Shown in pieces: positions 1 to 11,390 of a stretch of 64,000 nt of DNA (the stretch's first letter is position 1; every line of letters begins with the position of its first letter). Under the pieces are notes generated by a model. The model was not told where the DNA came from. It saw only the letters and a list, made by a program, of their open reading frames with translations, and did no database searches. Source of the stretch: Saposhnikovia divaricata (taxonomy: Eukaryota; Streptophyta; Magnoliopsida; Apiales; Apiaceae); the NCBI GenBank assembly GCA_036435485.1, contig CM071597.1:8239881-8303880 (forward strand), given 5' to 3'. The position numbers and the translations under genes are program-made.

Positions 1-2
1 AT

Positions 3-1037
3 TTTGTAGTGGGACTTCCGAAGACGAAATCAAACCACGATGCAATCTGGGTGATCATTGATAGGTTGACCAAATCAGCACATTTCCTCCCAATCAACGA
101 AAGATTTTCGCTAGAGAAACTGGTTCAACTATATTTGAAAGAGATTGTAGTACGACACGGGGTTCCCGTATCTATAGTATCTGATCGAGATCCTCGTTTC
201 AATTCAAGATTCTGGAGGAAATTTCAAGAAGGTTTAGGAACCAAACTAAACATGAGTACGGCATATCATCCTCAGACGGACGGGCAAAGCGAGAGAACAA
301 TCCAAACCATTGAAGATATGCTAAGGGTATGTGCCCTAGATTTTAAAGGTAGTTGGGATGAGCACTTGCCACTGGTGGAATTCTCATACAATAATAGTTA
401 CCATGCTAGCATTGGAATGCCACCATATGAAGCTCTTTACGGCAGAAGATGTAGATCTCCGGTATATTGGGAAGAAGTAGGAGAACGCGCAATCTTAGGT
501 CCAGAACTACTCCAACAGACGAAGGAAAAGATTGGATTGATACAGAAAAGATTGATTGCCGCTCAAGATCGACAGAAGAAATATGCAGATCAAACCAGAA
601 AGGACCAGAGTTTTGAAGTTGGGGAATTGGTATTGCTGAAAGTATCACCATGGAAAGCAGTGACCAGGTTTGGGAAAAGAGGTAAACTCAATCCAAGATA
701 TGTAGGACCGTTTGAGATATTGAAGAAAGTAGGGAAGCTGGCTTACGAACTAGCATTACCGCCTCACATGCAGAACATCCATAATGTATTCCATATATCG
801 ATGCTGAAGAAGTACAATCCGGATCCAATGCACGCAATAGAATACGAACCTGTAGATATTCAACCTGATTTATCTTTTATCGAGCAGCCAGTTAAAATAT
901 TAGATTATAAGGATAAGGTATTAAGAAATAAGACAATACCTCTAGTTAGAGTTTTATGGAGGAATCCCTTGGTTGAGGAATCAACATGGGAAGTAGAGAG
1001 TGAAATGCGAGCTCAGTACCCTCAGTTATTTTCTTAA
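3..1037 (+). CDS. Ty3/gypsy chromovirus Pol, C-terminal part: integrase core plus chromodomain (partial, runs off the left edge)
   Basis: The frame is open from the first bases of the window, so the true start lies to the left. Visible parts in order: integrase catalytic core with Asp in IIDRLTKSAHF and IVSDRDPRF and the Glu of HPQTDGQSERTIQ; a GPY/F-like motif (RYVGPFEIL, about residue 235); and a C-terminal chromodomain-like segment (VRVLWRNPLVEESTWE). Plant Ty3 elements with this order are chromoviruses. The wording and the long LTR that follows fit the Tekay/Del clade, which is inference. The reading frame shows no lesion. The stop is followed at once by a polypurine tract and an LTR, as expected for the end of pol. 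It acts in nuclear integration of the element's cDNA, and the chromodomain is thought to steer insertion into heterochromatin. Confidence 0.93.
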   Translation, partial: FVVGLPKTKSNHDAIWVIIDRLTKSAHFLPINERFSLEKLVQLYLKEIVVRHGVPVSIVSDRDPRFNSRFWRKFQEGLGTKLNMSTAYHPQTDGQSERTIQTIEDMLRVCALDFKGSWDEHLPLVEFSYNNSYHASIGMPPYEALYGRRCRSPVYWEEVGERAILGPELLQQTKEKIGLIQKRLIAAQDRQKKYADQTRKDQSFEVGELVLLKVSPWKAVTRFGKRGKLNPRYVGPFEILKKVGKLAYELALPPHMQNIHNVFHISMLKKYNPDPMHAIEYEPVDIQPDLSFIEQPVKILDYKDKVLRNKTIPLVRVLWRNPLVEESTWEVESEMRAQYPQLFS

Positions 1038-1064
1038 GTAGGATTCTGGGGGCAGAATCCTTAT

Positions 1065-1078
1065 AAGGGGGGGAAGGA
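1065..1078 (+). other. Polypurine tract of the chromovirus
   Basis: A purine run of two A, seven G, two A, two G and an A lies directly before the TGTAAC start of the LTR. This is the expected position of the plus-strand primer. Confidence 0.8.
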
Positions 1079-4000
1079 TGTAACGACTGGGAAAATTACG
1101 TGTATTTTATTCTGTTAAAATATGTTTTTAGTTGATTTTATTGTGTTTTATTTAATTTTTAATGCATTTAAATACATTATAATTTTTATTAAATAGGAAA
1201 ATCATCCCATACGTGTTATGTGACTTCTGTGTAGCATAGATTATTTTATTTTATTTTTCTGTAATTTTTATATTTTTAGAATACAATTATTTTGCATTTT
1301 AAATTCCGGAACCAGCCCCTATACTGAATCTGAGACCCTGTTTTTGATACCAATATTTTTATAAAATGGTAGGATGCATAAAAATGAATTTTGTTGTAAT
1401 TTTTGTAATATTCACAATTTTTGGGAAATTTTGGCATATATATTATAATTGTTTAGAATTAAAAATATTACATTTTTATCCCCTAAAAATTATTTTTAAG
1501 GCTTAATAAATTTAATTAGGGTTTCAAAATATTTTTGGGGTATTAATTTCTGGTTAATATAAATAGCAGTTAATTTATTTTTTATTAATTAAAATAATCA
1601 GAAAAGTTAGATTTTCTGATTTAATTTCTGAATTTTCTCTGGAAATTAGTTCTTGGTGTTCTTGAGGATCAATCGCCATTTTGAAGGTGATTTTGTTATC
1701 CAAATCTTTCATATGAGTAGTCAAATTGAATCTTATGATGAGTACTACCTGTTTATATGTGTGAAAACATCTGTACATGCTTCGTTCGAATTTTTATGAT
1801 TTTCGGATTTAATTCGAATTTTCATGTTTTTGTTGGATGATTTTCTGTAAGTTTGGTTGTTATGGATGTGTAGATCGTGTTCCCAGCAACTCGTATGTGA
1901 TTTTTAATTTACGTTTGGATGTGTTTTGGAGTCGCCGGAGTTTGGCCGGATTTTGATCGGGTTTTGAACAAATCGGTTAAAACCGATTTGTTTCCGGTTG
2001 ATGTTGGTTGAAATGGATTTGTGGATGTGTTTGGGTCACGGGGGACTCAAAACCCCGTGATTTGGAGTCAAAACGAGCTGCCCAGGAGGGGGGGAAGAGT
2101 TCGCCGGTTTCTGGGTTAGGCCGCCGGAGTTAATGGAGCTCGCCGGATTCCGGTGAGTTCATAAACTCCGGCCGGCGAGTACAGTTTTATAAAAAAAAAA
2201 AAAAAATTATTTTCTTTTATTTACTTTTAATTACTTTTAAATAAAAATAAAAATCTGAATTTAATCATAAAAATTCAGAAAATTATTTTCTGAAAATGTT
2301 TTGGAAATTCAGAATTTATTTCTGAATTTTATTTTTATTTATTTATTTATCTATTTATTTATTATTTGTTTTTAATTTAAAAATAATTTAGAATTAAATA
2401 CTTTTAAAAATTCGAAAAATCATTTTTAAATTTCGAAGAATTATTTTTAATTTCGAAAAATAGTTTTAAAATTTTAATAAATTATTTTTAATTCGAAATT
2501 TATTTTATTTGATTATTTTAAATCTATTTAGCTAATATTTTAATTAATTTAAATTGATTGGTTAATTAATAATAATCAATTAATTTAATTAATTAAATAT
2601 TATTTAAATATGATGAAAAATAATCAAATTTAATTATTTTGAAAAATAAAATAATTTATTTATTTTATAAATATTATTTTACCTTTAATATTTATTTCCT
2701 TATTTGTTTAAAATGAAATAAAATTGTTCTAAAATTCTAAAAATAATCCGGGAAGGGTAAAAATAGTTTTAAAATTCTAAAATTGATTCTAAAACCGGAT
2801 TAGGTAATTAGAAAAATATTTCAATGACCCAATAATTATCTGTAGGGTTTTAAATTATCCTTTTTAATCCGAAAAGGGTAATTTAAATTCTTTAAAAATT
2901 CCGAAAAATGTTCTAAAGATGTTTATAAGGGTTCTAAAAATACCTTGAGTGTTCTTTTATATGGTGAGTCATATCTGCTATGTAAATTACGTGTTTGATT
3001 ACTCTGTACATGTTATTATTTGATTAAAATATTTAGTCGATAGCCATGCAACGTACGGGTAGACCCTAGAACCGAGGTTTGATCAGTAATTGACCTTGTA
3101 CCTAGCCAGATATTTGAAATAGCATGTTTTATTATAGAAGTGGGAGAAACCCTAGCTAGTGGGCAGAGTTACCTGCAGTATTTCTAGAAGTGAGAAAACC
3201 CTAGCCAGACAGCATAAATTACCAGCAGTATATCCAGGCAAGTATTTTCTCCCTTGATCATCTTAAACACTTTTATTTTATATTTCATTGATTCATATCA
3301 TGACAAATAGTTATTGTTCAGAGCTATTTGTGATTCTTAAATATTTTTGTGCGAACAAAATTACTTGATATTGGTACCCTTGATGTGGGAAATTGTTTAA
3401 GATAAACTCTTCATATCCTTATTATCGTAGTAAATAATAGGGATGTGAACTGTATGTGAAACTAAGCATTTCCTGTTGAATTCGGAAATTGCTCTATTGG
3501 ATTTGGAAAATGATAAAGCGTAGGAGGCCATGATAGCTGTCATGGTCCAGCAATATTTAAGGAGGATATGGTAACCATTCCATCTTCCTATAGGCTAACA
3601 TTACTTGCCTATTTTGGTACCCTCATGAAATCCGGATTATACACACGGGTATAGCTGTACCAGTGGAGTATAAAGGGTCCCATTGCTTTTGAACCTGATC
3701 AGGGGGCAATGGTGTTTCAGTTATGTATATCCAATCCATATCGCCCGAATGGCTATTATATATTGTGAGTTGACAAATGATTCAGTTTTATGTCATGTCG
3801 AATGATTTCAGTTATGATCGAATTATAATTCAGTTGTTGATTCAGTATGCTTTATAAACTGTTTTACTTTTCAGTTGATATTATGCAGCATTTGTTCTGG
3901 TTTTATTTTGAAACTGTTTATATATACTTGCTGGGCTTTTCTTTGGCTCACTCTTGCTTTCACTAAACCTTTCCAGACGGGAAGTATGGTTCCGATCAGC

Positions 4001-4325
4001 AGTCCAGACAGTATTAGAGGGAGTCAGAGTGGTCGGGTATCCGCACCTCAGGCTGTGCAGGTACTTGTGCGTTTCAGTTGGCGCTAGATAGAATTTAAAT
4101 AAAACGGGATGTAATAATAAAATTGATTTAGACTGGTTTTAAGTTGACTTGATTTGGTGGTTCGTAATAAGTGACTAGTTCATTCTGGAATATGTCTGCT
4201 TGTATTCATGCAATAACCTGTTTTGCGATCTTTGGTGTGCGGGGTCGGTTGTGTATTCTGATATTTTTGGTTGTGATTGGTTGGTGACCCCCGGATCTGG
4301 ACCCCGGATTTGGAGGGGTGTCACA
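1079..4325 (+). repeat. 3' LTR of the Tekay-like chromovirus (about 3.25 kb)
   Basis: It begins TGTAACGACTGG right after the polypurine tract and ends GGGGTGTCACA, giving TG...CA termini. The right edge is fixed independently, because the next base resumes the interrupted protease frame of another retrotransposon. A TATA-like motif (AATATAAATAG) at about 1555-1565 could be the promoter, leaving a very long R/U5. The interior is AT-rich with no gene. The other LTR is outside the window, so neither age nor target duplication can be read. Confidence 0.85.
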
Positions 4326-5876
4326 GTATTGTTCCATCCAATCCACACCAGCTATCATATCCCAACCTTCAATATCCAAAACCCTCATGTCACAACAAAA
4401 TTTATAATCCTGAACTGCCCATTTAACTTTAGAAACCAACTTATTACTAGTAACAGTTCTTCCATCTGCCAATTTAACTTGTATCTGTTCTCCATTACTA
4501 GTCTTGAAACCACACTTTCTAACTATTTTAGAATCCAGAAATGTCATAGTACTTCCAGTATCCACCAAAATCATCAATGGTTTACCCTGTATTATTCCAT
4601 CAAGTGTAATTGTTTTCCTAAAGATTTTGTCAGATAAAGCATTTAGAGAAACTTCAGTAACAGTTCCTTCTTCTAACTCCTCTGAATCCTCACAAAGACT
4701 ATCCATATCAGCTTCACTGGGTCCATCAATTAGCATAAAAGTATACTGTTCATTCTTGCATTGATGCCCTTGACCATATTTCTCCCCACACTTATAACAC
4801 AGATGATTGTTCTTCCTATATTGAAATTCTTCTGAAGAGATTTTCTTGAACAATCCTGTATTAACATTTGACTTTTTGTCACCCTTGCTTTCATTCTTAA
4901 CATCACCATAACCAGCATCTGATTTCTTTTGATTCCAAGAACCTTCTTTCACCACAAAATTAGATTTTCCTTTTGTGTCATTTTTCTTTGCAATTAAGTC
5001 TAGAGTCTGTTCTTGAAATTGAGCAACCTCCATTGCATCTATCAAAGTAACTGGTTTCATAATTTTAACCATGGGTTTTAATTCATTCTTAAGTCCAGAT
5101 ATGAAACTTGACACAAAGTAAGACTCATTCAATTGAACATTCTTACATAACAGGACTGCCTTAAGTTCCTCAAATTTATCTATATATTCAGCAACAGATC
5201 CCCCTTGAACCAACTTATTAAATTCCTCTTGCTCATCCACCCCTTTCTTTCTATCAAATCTCTTAATCAAGGCTTCACAAAACTCTAACCAAGAAACATT
5301 CCATTTAACAAACTTAAAACTTTGAAACCAAGTATCAGCCTTATCATCAAGATACATTTCTACCAAATCACACTTATAAACATCACTAACCTGATGAAAC
5401 ATAAAGAATTTGTTGCATTTTCGAATCCAATTTCTTGGATCTTCTCCCTTAAAATGAGTTAACTCCACCTTTGGATGGCTAAAAGAAAACTTCCCATGAT
5501 TCTCTTTATCATCCCCTCTCTGCCTAAACAAATGTGACAATGGATTTTGCTGAAGTGGAGGTGTCTTCAAAATGGGTGTTTTATCGACCAAGATTTCTCC
5601 ATCTCTACCCACAGACCTCTCCTTATTCCCAGTTTTAAGAATCCCTGCAATCTTGTTAGAAATCTTATCATCCATAGAAACATTATAAGCCTCCAATTTA
5701 GACTCACACCCAGAAACCAAATTCATCAACTGATCCATCTTACTAATGATCTTTTCTTCAATCGCTGCTTGAGAAGCTGCAATGTTTTTACAGCAATTGA
5801 TGTTAACTTCTTGAATCTTGTTTTCAAGATCTTTCCAAGAATCATCCAATGAACGAGATCTAGTGCCACTCGCCAT
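4326..5876 (-). pseudogene. Ty3/gypsy Gag-protease, cut off by the chromovirus insertion
   Basis: The coding strand is minus and the chosen start is the Met of MASGTRSRS at 5876; an earlier in-frame Met lies in the primer-binding region and is unlikely to be used. Visible parts: a Gag domain with a retrotransposon-gag pattern near residues 130-280, a CCHC knuckle (CYKCGEKYGQGHQC, about residue 365), and an aspartic protease with DTGST followed by a GWDMIAGVDW block. The frame runs cleanly to position 4326 and then enters the foreign LTR, so reverse transcriptase and integrase are displaced beyond the left edge. The knuckle form resembles short-LTR chromoviruses such as Reina, which is inference. 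Gag and protease themselves carry no visible lesion, so the element was broken by the insertion. Confidence 0.9.
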
Positions 5877-5920
5877 TGAAAAATAACAAGAAATGAAAAA
5901 AAATATCCGAGAATCGAGAA

Positions 5921-5932
5921 GCTCTGATACCA
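5921..5932 (-). other. Primer-binding site of the interrupted Ty3/gypsy element
   Basis: On the minus strand the 12 bases TGGTATCAGAGC match the 3' end of plant initiator tRNA-Met. Two bases (AG) separate it from the LTR end at 5935. Confidence 0.9.
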
Positions 5933-5934
5933 CT

Positions 5935-6841
5935 TGTTAGGATTAAACTCCTAACTAAACTAATTTGTAGAGAAATTTAGAGAGAAATGAGGAAGAACAG
6001 AGATACAGAACAAGAAGAAGAGTTTCATTACTGAACATATGGTTGCCTTTACAACTTGTGCTTTTGTCCTTATATAGTTGCACAAACACTCACTAACAAT
6101 TTAACTAACTAACAGAATTACAGCTGTCATTAGGGCTGGAAAACGGATAATACGGATACGGATACAGCTATATCCGAATTCGAATCCGTTTTTTACAACA
6201 GTATCCGTATCCGTATCCGAATCCGGGAATATCCGAAAAAACTTTATCCGGATCCGAATTCGGCAAATATTATCCGGATACGGATAATATCCGGATCCGA
6301 ATCCGTTTTGCAAAATTTTTTTTTTTTTTGTGAAATTTGCATTATTATAAAAAATAGGCATATTTTGCAAAAACAAAAACAGGCATATTAAAGAGATACT
6401 CGGTTTTAATTTGCAAATTACAAAAATCATATACATTATCCAAATTTGCATATGCAAATTTATATCAAAATAATTTCATTACACATCATTGTCTCTAAAT
6501 AACTTGCAAATTCATCAAAAATAATTGGGCCTATAACTATAAGTGTGTGTATAAAAATATATAAATGGGCTTATAACTATAAATGGGTTTAAAATATATA
6601 ATTATATATTATATATATTAAAAATATATTATATATTATTACTTTCGGATACGGATATTTTCGGATACTGATGCCCCTATATCCATATCCGTATCCTAAA
6701 CTCTCGGATTCAGATACGGATAATATCCGGTTGACTCCGGATACGGATAATATCCGCTTTTTTCCAGATACGAATACAGATATTTCAGACGGATATCGAA
6801 TTTTTCGGATTTTTTTTCCAGTCCTAGCTGTCATTCGTGAC
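5935..6841 (-). repeat. 5' LTR of the interrupted Ty3/gypsy element, split by a hAT MITE
   Basis: On the plus strand it runs TGTTAG to GTGACA. Without the MITE and one target copy it is only about 200 bp, short for the superfamily. A minus-strand TATA box (CTATATAAGG) lies near 6070-6080. The right edge at 6841 is the first good CA terminus after the target duplication and is less certain than the left one. Confidence 0.65.
6131..6826. mobile_element. hAT-type MITE (696 bp) with perfect 8-bp target duplication
   Basis: It starts TAGGGCTGGAAAA and ends TTTTCCAGTCCTA, so the termini are inverted with one mismatch. GCTGTCAT lies on both sides (6123-6130 and 6827-6834), the 8-bp duplication typical of hAT. 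Both flanks are packed with CGGATA-like repeats in opposite orientation around an AT-rich middle. There is no coding capacity. Confidence 0.93.
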
Positions 6842-6903
6842 AGAAAATCAGTCCACTAGATTCAAAAAATTAACCCATACTTTTCAAAGAACGGAATAGG
6901 CCC

Positions 6904-6958
6904 GGCCCAGTGGGCCTGTGCACAGCTGTATGTAAGTACCACACTCTTCCTATAAATA
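6904..6958 (+). promoter_or_regulatory. YLS8 core promoter: site II-like motifs and TATA box
   Basis: GGCCCA (6904-6909) and TGGGCC (6911-6916) form a back-to-back pair of site II (TCP-type) motifs, common upstream of plant housekeeping genes. TATAAATA follows at 6951-6958. A GA-rich leader with repeated GAGAGA (about 6990-7018) runs to the ATG at 7021. Transcription should start near 6985. Confidence 0.65.
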
Positions 6959-7020
6959 AATCTCTTTAATATTCAAAACTGGCCTAGATATCGAGAGAGA
7001 TCGAGAGAGAGAGAAAGAAG

Positions 7021-7956
7021 ATGTCGTATTTGCTACCACACTTGCACTCAGGATGGGCAGTAGACCAGGCCATTCTCGCTGAGGAAGAACGCCTCGTCGT
7101 CATTCGCTTCGGTCACGATTGGGATGAAACTTGTATGCAGGTACCTACACTTCTCCTAAACCCTAATTTTACTTTCAATTACTTTATATATCCTCTTTTT
7201 TTTTTCATGATTGATAATTAATTGCTGCTAAATTTGAATATAATATGCAATTCACACAAAAAACAAAACCCTAATTACACGAATATAATTGTAGTTGTAG
7301 ACTAGCGGATGTTCCTCTTCTCGAATCGAGTCACCTAGACATTTATGTTGCGTTTAGAAAGAAATTGAAATCTCGATTATCTATTAACTCGATAAATTTA
7401 GTAAAAGCTTAAGTAAAATATCTCAAGTTAGTTTAATGTTTATTGTAGATGGATGAAATACTAGCTTCGTTTTCTGACACAGTAAAGAACTTTATGTATG
7501 TTGCGTTTAATAGGAAATTGAAATCTCGATTATCTGATTCTGCTTTATTGTGACATTACGCGATTAACTTGGTTTAATTGCGTAAATTTAGTAAAAGCTT
7601 AACTGGACTTATTTATATATCTGAAGTTAGTTTGATGTTTATTGTAGATGGATGAAGTACTAGCTTCGGTTGCTGAGACGATAAAGAACTTTGCTGTCAT
7701 TTATCTCGTGGATATTACTGAGGTGCCCGATTTCAACACTATGTACGAACTGTACGATCCTTCAACTGTTATGTTCTTTTTCAGGAACAAGCATATTATG
7801 ATTGATCTTGGCACTGGGAACAATAATAAGATTAATTGGGCAATGAAGGACAAGCAGGAGTTTATTGACATTATAGAAACGGTTTATCGTGGAGCAAGGA
7901 AAGGCCGTGGATTGGTCATTGCACCCAAAGATTACTCCACCAAGTACCGTTATTAG
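7021..7956 (+). CDS. YLS8: YLS8/DIB1 (DIM1-type), U5 snRNP thioredoxin-like protein; exons 7021-7140 and 7648-7956
   Basis: Spliced length is 40 + 102 = 142 residues, the invariant size of this family (yeast Dib1, human TXNL4A, Arabidopsis YLS8). The start MSYLLPHLHSGWAVDQAI and the end KDYSTKYRY are hallmark sequences. The donor (ATGCAG then GTACCT) and the acceptor (ATTGTAG then ATGGATGAAG) are canonical and the phase is clean. The fold is thioredoxin-like but without a CxxC redox pair. It works in the nucleus as part of the U4/U6.U5 tri-snRNP in pre-mRNA splicing. No lesion is visible, so the gene looks functional. The intron holds a duplicated acceptor (separate entry). Upstream DNA is a retrotransposon LTR only about 180 bp away, so the promoter is compact. 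Confidence 0.97.
7344..7697 (+). repeat. Tandem duplication inside the YLS8 intron that copies the exon-2 acceptor
   Basis: Unit 1 (7344-7496) and unit 2 (from 7497) both begin TATGTTGCGTTTA, share AGTAAAAGCTTAA, and reach a TGTTTATTGTAG acceptor followed by ATGGATGAA. Unit 1 therefore carries a decoy acceptor (AG at 7447-7448) and about 48 bases of diverged exon-2 sequence. Unit 2 carries the true one. Confidence 0.88.
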
Positions 7957-9061
7957 GTCAAGTTGCTTTTTTGATTGTTATTGAGCATAAACTTGTTTAA
8001 TACATTGTATAATTGTTACATCAAGATTTGCCTTTAAATGTTCTACTGTGTTGTGGATATCCTTTTATATTGGGATTGAATTGTGACACAATTGTGGTAA
8101 TTCGTGTAAGGCTGTGCAAGGTATTAAGTAACATTATATATATTTGTGGACATGGGTACTTGTTATGCCAAGATTACCGTATAAAAAACTATATCTGTTT
8201 GGTTAGTATTGCTGTCACTGCTGTATCGTAATCGCCTAATCGGGTGGAAACTTTGTGAAATCTGCACAATTTTGAATACCCTGTAACTGTTTGTTTTCTC
8301 ATAGTTTAACATATAGACAGAATTGTGGTGTTAGTTTAACATATAGTTCAAGTTATAGTTCAACTGTAGTGTTGGTATCTTACTAATAGTCCTTGTTTAT
8401 ATGCAATGAGGATTCTAGTATGTTTTAATGTCCTACTGGACTAACATAATTAGGACATTGGGAATGGGTGTAAATATTTTGTTTATCAGGAGGAAGAAGC
8501 GGAAAGCAAGAGTGTGGATTCTGGTTGTCAAGTTTGTGAACTGACATCTAAAATTGCGAGGAATATATTTCAGTGTATTAGCATAATTTAGTGAAAAAGA
8601 AATTGTACAATCTGGTATATCTATTTAGTATGTGAATTATATACTCTATATTAAGTGTATTCACCAGGTGAAAGAGGGTCTTTCGTTGTGGTTTTTCCCT
8701 ATTACGGTGTACTTATATAATAATGTATTTCCATCTCTTACTAAAGGTCTAGGGTTTGATGTATGGAAGTTATGTTGTATCTTCAATTGTACATAATTTA
8801 TGCTACACATGTTATATATTTTGTAGTTGCAAGTGAATGAAAATTATAAAGCCACATTTTCAGTTTCACCTTTCTCCTATTCTGACTCGTAAGAAAGCAG
8901 ATAGTGTGATAATCTTCTACCCCAGAATACCTGTTTTGTTTCTTACCTAGCCAGGAAGGTTTCAGTTCAGTTCAGCCTATATCTATCAATAACAAGGGTT
9001 CTGGTGTGGTCCAGTTGTATTTCAAGGTTTAATTGATTGTCAACAACATTTTTAAGCACGT
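7957..9061. other. 3' flank of YLS8 and intergenic DNA, no gene seen
   Basis: AT-rich sequence. The first few hundred bases presumably include the YLS8 3' UTR. No coding frame with recognisable protein content and no clear transposon ends were found. Confidence 0.6.
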
Positions 9062-9322
9062 GAAAATGATATCATTCTTATTACTGCCCATAAATCTGGC
9101 ACCACCTGGTTGAAAGCAATCTTCTATGTGCCTTCAATTAACCGCAAAGCCTTTCATCCTCAAGATCCTCATCCCCATCAGCTTGTTCCTTTTCTTAAGT
9201 TTCATGTCACTCTGATTGTGACTGCGTATCCAACTCAGAAAATAGCAGCACTAGTGCCTTTGGATCTCATATTCCAACAGTTAAGCAGTCCAACAACTTC
9301 CTTATTTGAGTTCCTAAGTTGA
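9062..9322 (+). pseudogene. Cytosolic sulfotransferase relic (PAPS-binding region)
   Basis: Frame 2 from 9062 reads ENDIILITAHKSGTTWLKA, the plant sulfotransferase 5'-phosphosulfate loop region (usually YPKSGTTWLKA), with His in place of Tyr-Pro. It continues into PQDPHPHQLVPFL, which fits the family's substrate-side segment. The frame then degrades and stops at 9322. No upstream or downstream part of the roughly 330-residue enzyme is visible, so this is a fragment. The family transfers sulfate from PAPS to small molecules in the cytosol; this copy is not expected to be active. Confidence 0.75.
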
Positions 9323-10769
9323 AATTTAGGGAATTTAGCATAAATTACTATTCCAACAGTGTCCCTGTGGTTTTCTAAAACACTAGGAATCTCTAGCCAT
9401 TCCCTACTTTTAAGTAATCTCTAACCATCCTTAACTCCATTTTTATCAATTAAAAATTCTTTTCCCTCCTTTTTTGCACTTCTATTTCCTCTCTTAGATT
9501 TAAATTTATTATTATAATAATAGTAAGGAATGAATCTAGGGATGCATGTCGGAGTTGATAATACAAACAAGGTTCTTAAATCATTAGGAATCGTTATTTT
9601 ATTATAATTGTAGGGAACAAACTAAGGAGTTGTTGGACTTGCTCTCTTGGCCTCCCTAAATCCATAATGGAGGAGGGTGAAATAGTGTACTCTTGCAGGA
9701 ACTTAAGGACACTTTTGTTTCACTCTCTCACTTTCCCAACAAGGCCATTTTCTGTTCCTTCCCCATTCTTTAGAAAACGCCTTTGATTTTATTCTGCAAA
9801 GGAGCGAGTTCAGTTGGACCTGTTTGGGATCACAAATTTATGTAATAAAACCTTTCTTCATAGAGGAAGAATATTTTAACGAAAGAAATGTATTTTAGCT
9901 GGATCAGATTACGGAAGAAAAATTGTGGTTTGGGATTATATATGACATGATGCTGCTATCTATTTATATTTGAGTATTTGACTAGTACTGACGGTTATAT
10001 CTCCCTGATTGTCAAGAAATTCTGAATATTTCAAAATGTCAAGATCTCTAGTGATTATGATCATTATATACATATTGAAAAAGTTTAATTTTTTATATTA
10101 GCTTAAGATAACAGCCTATTAGAATAAGGTAATTATAAGTTTGTAACGTATGTTTCAGATGCTTCGCTATTAAATTATTACGTGGAAGTGTTGGAACAAG
10201 CTAGTAAATGAATCATGGACTGTAATAGTAGCACTTACTAATTAAAGAGTAAATCACACTTGCACCCCTTATGTTTGGAGTGTGTTGCGAAATGGTCCGC
10301 TTTTATGTTGGGTAGCAGTTTGCACCTCCTAGCTTTGTTTGCTCGCTTTTGATCGGAACCCCTATCAAATATTCCATCCGGAATTAACGTTTAACATTAA
10401 ATGTATGGAACAATTTGTCTTTTCATAATTTATACATATAATACCCATGAATTTAGATGACAATAACTGTTTTGTTCGACACCTTTTCCCCTCTTAAGAA
10501 TTAGGATTCTTGCCCCTTTTCTCTGCTTAAACCCCAATTTTGAGAACCAGGGATATAAGTGGCGGCGAATTATTATTATTTTTTTTTGCTAAGTTTTTCT
10601 GGTGAACCTTGTGGGAAAAACTTGGGAAGGAGGTTTCAGACTTTCAGGTGATATAATATTATAATGTGAGCAATGAGGTTACTAGTCTTTGCACACCCTG
10701 TTAGTATTTTGCTCTATTAGGGTCGTGTCCTAGTGGTAAGAAGATAATCAGCACAAGGTGCTCTGTTTG
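9323..10769. other. Intergenic, no gene seen
   Basis: AT-rich DNA with short T and A runs. No supported coding region. The stretch near 10250-10480 has the look of a degraded repeat (low codon structure, no termini found). Confidence 0.5.
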
Positions 10770-11385
10770 CATACCTGTTCTTACATGTGGATAGAAATGT
10801 GATAAGCTTCTTTATTGTTGGCATCACAATTGTGAAAAATTATGCGATGTTTGTTCGTGCCACACTTTTCAGATTGTAATCAACGCCTCTTTTTTCTGCA
10901 ACAAAATGCTGAAGTTGTTCTTTGTGGAAACTTGAATGTGAAAGGACAGGTTACAGGTTGATATAAGAAATTGTCTATTCTCAAGTTCTTTGCCTTGTGA
11001 GAAGTTTGCTTAGTTGTAGTCACCATGTTTGTGCAGCACCTTGCCATTCGGGTCAATGTTGGGATTGTAGTAACAAATGAGCAATGAAGCATTCACTTTT
11101 GATAAGCCCTGTTGCCAGAAGAAGAGCTGTGGACCGCATCGATGCAGTGGGAGATGTTGTCCTCTTGTCAGAGTCTTGGGACGCTCTTTTGTGCTCTATG
11201 TCTTGAGGTGCAGGCAGGCGGCATCATTTGTGTTATCACTACATCAGAGTGGACATTACCCTCCTTGATTACCCTCCTTGCTGTGAAATTGATTGACTTA
11301 GATAGGCTTGTGGAAGAACTTTAGTTGCTCCTCCACAGCCTTGTGGTACACCTCTACCTTTGTGTCAGTTCCCCTACTCCATTTA
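10770..11385 (+). pseudogene. NF-X1-type zinc-finger (NFXL-like) relic
   Basis: Several Cys/His-rich NF-X1-type blocks occur in order but in shifting frames. HNCEKLCDVCSCH lies near 10828, SHHVCAAPCHSGQCWDC near 11020, CCQKKSCGPHRCSGRCCPL near 11110, and ACGRTLVAPPQPCGTPLP near 11308-11360. This order and the PPxPCGTP phrase match plant NFXL proteins, nuclear regulators of stress responses. Multiple stops and frame changes separate the blocks, so the copy is dead and covers only part of the gene. The alternative, one exon of a gene with undetected introns, is less likely because blocks break within single zinc motifs. Confidence 0.72.
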
Positions 11386-11390
11386 TAGTT

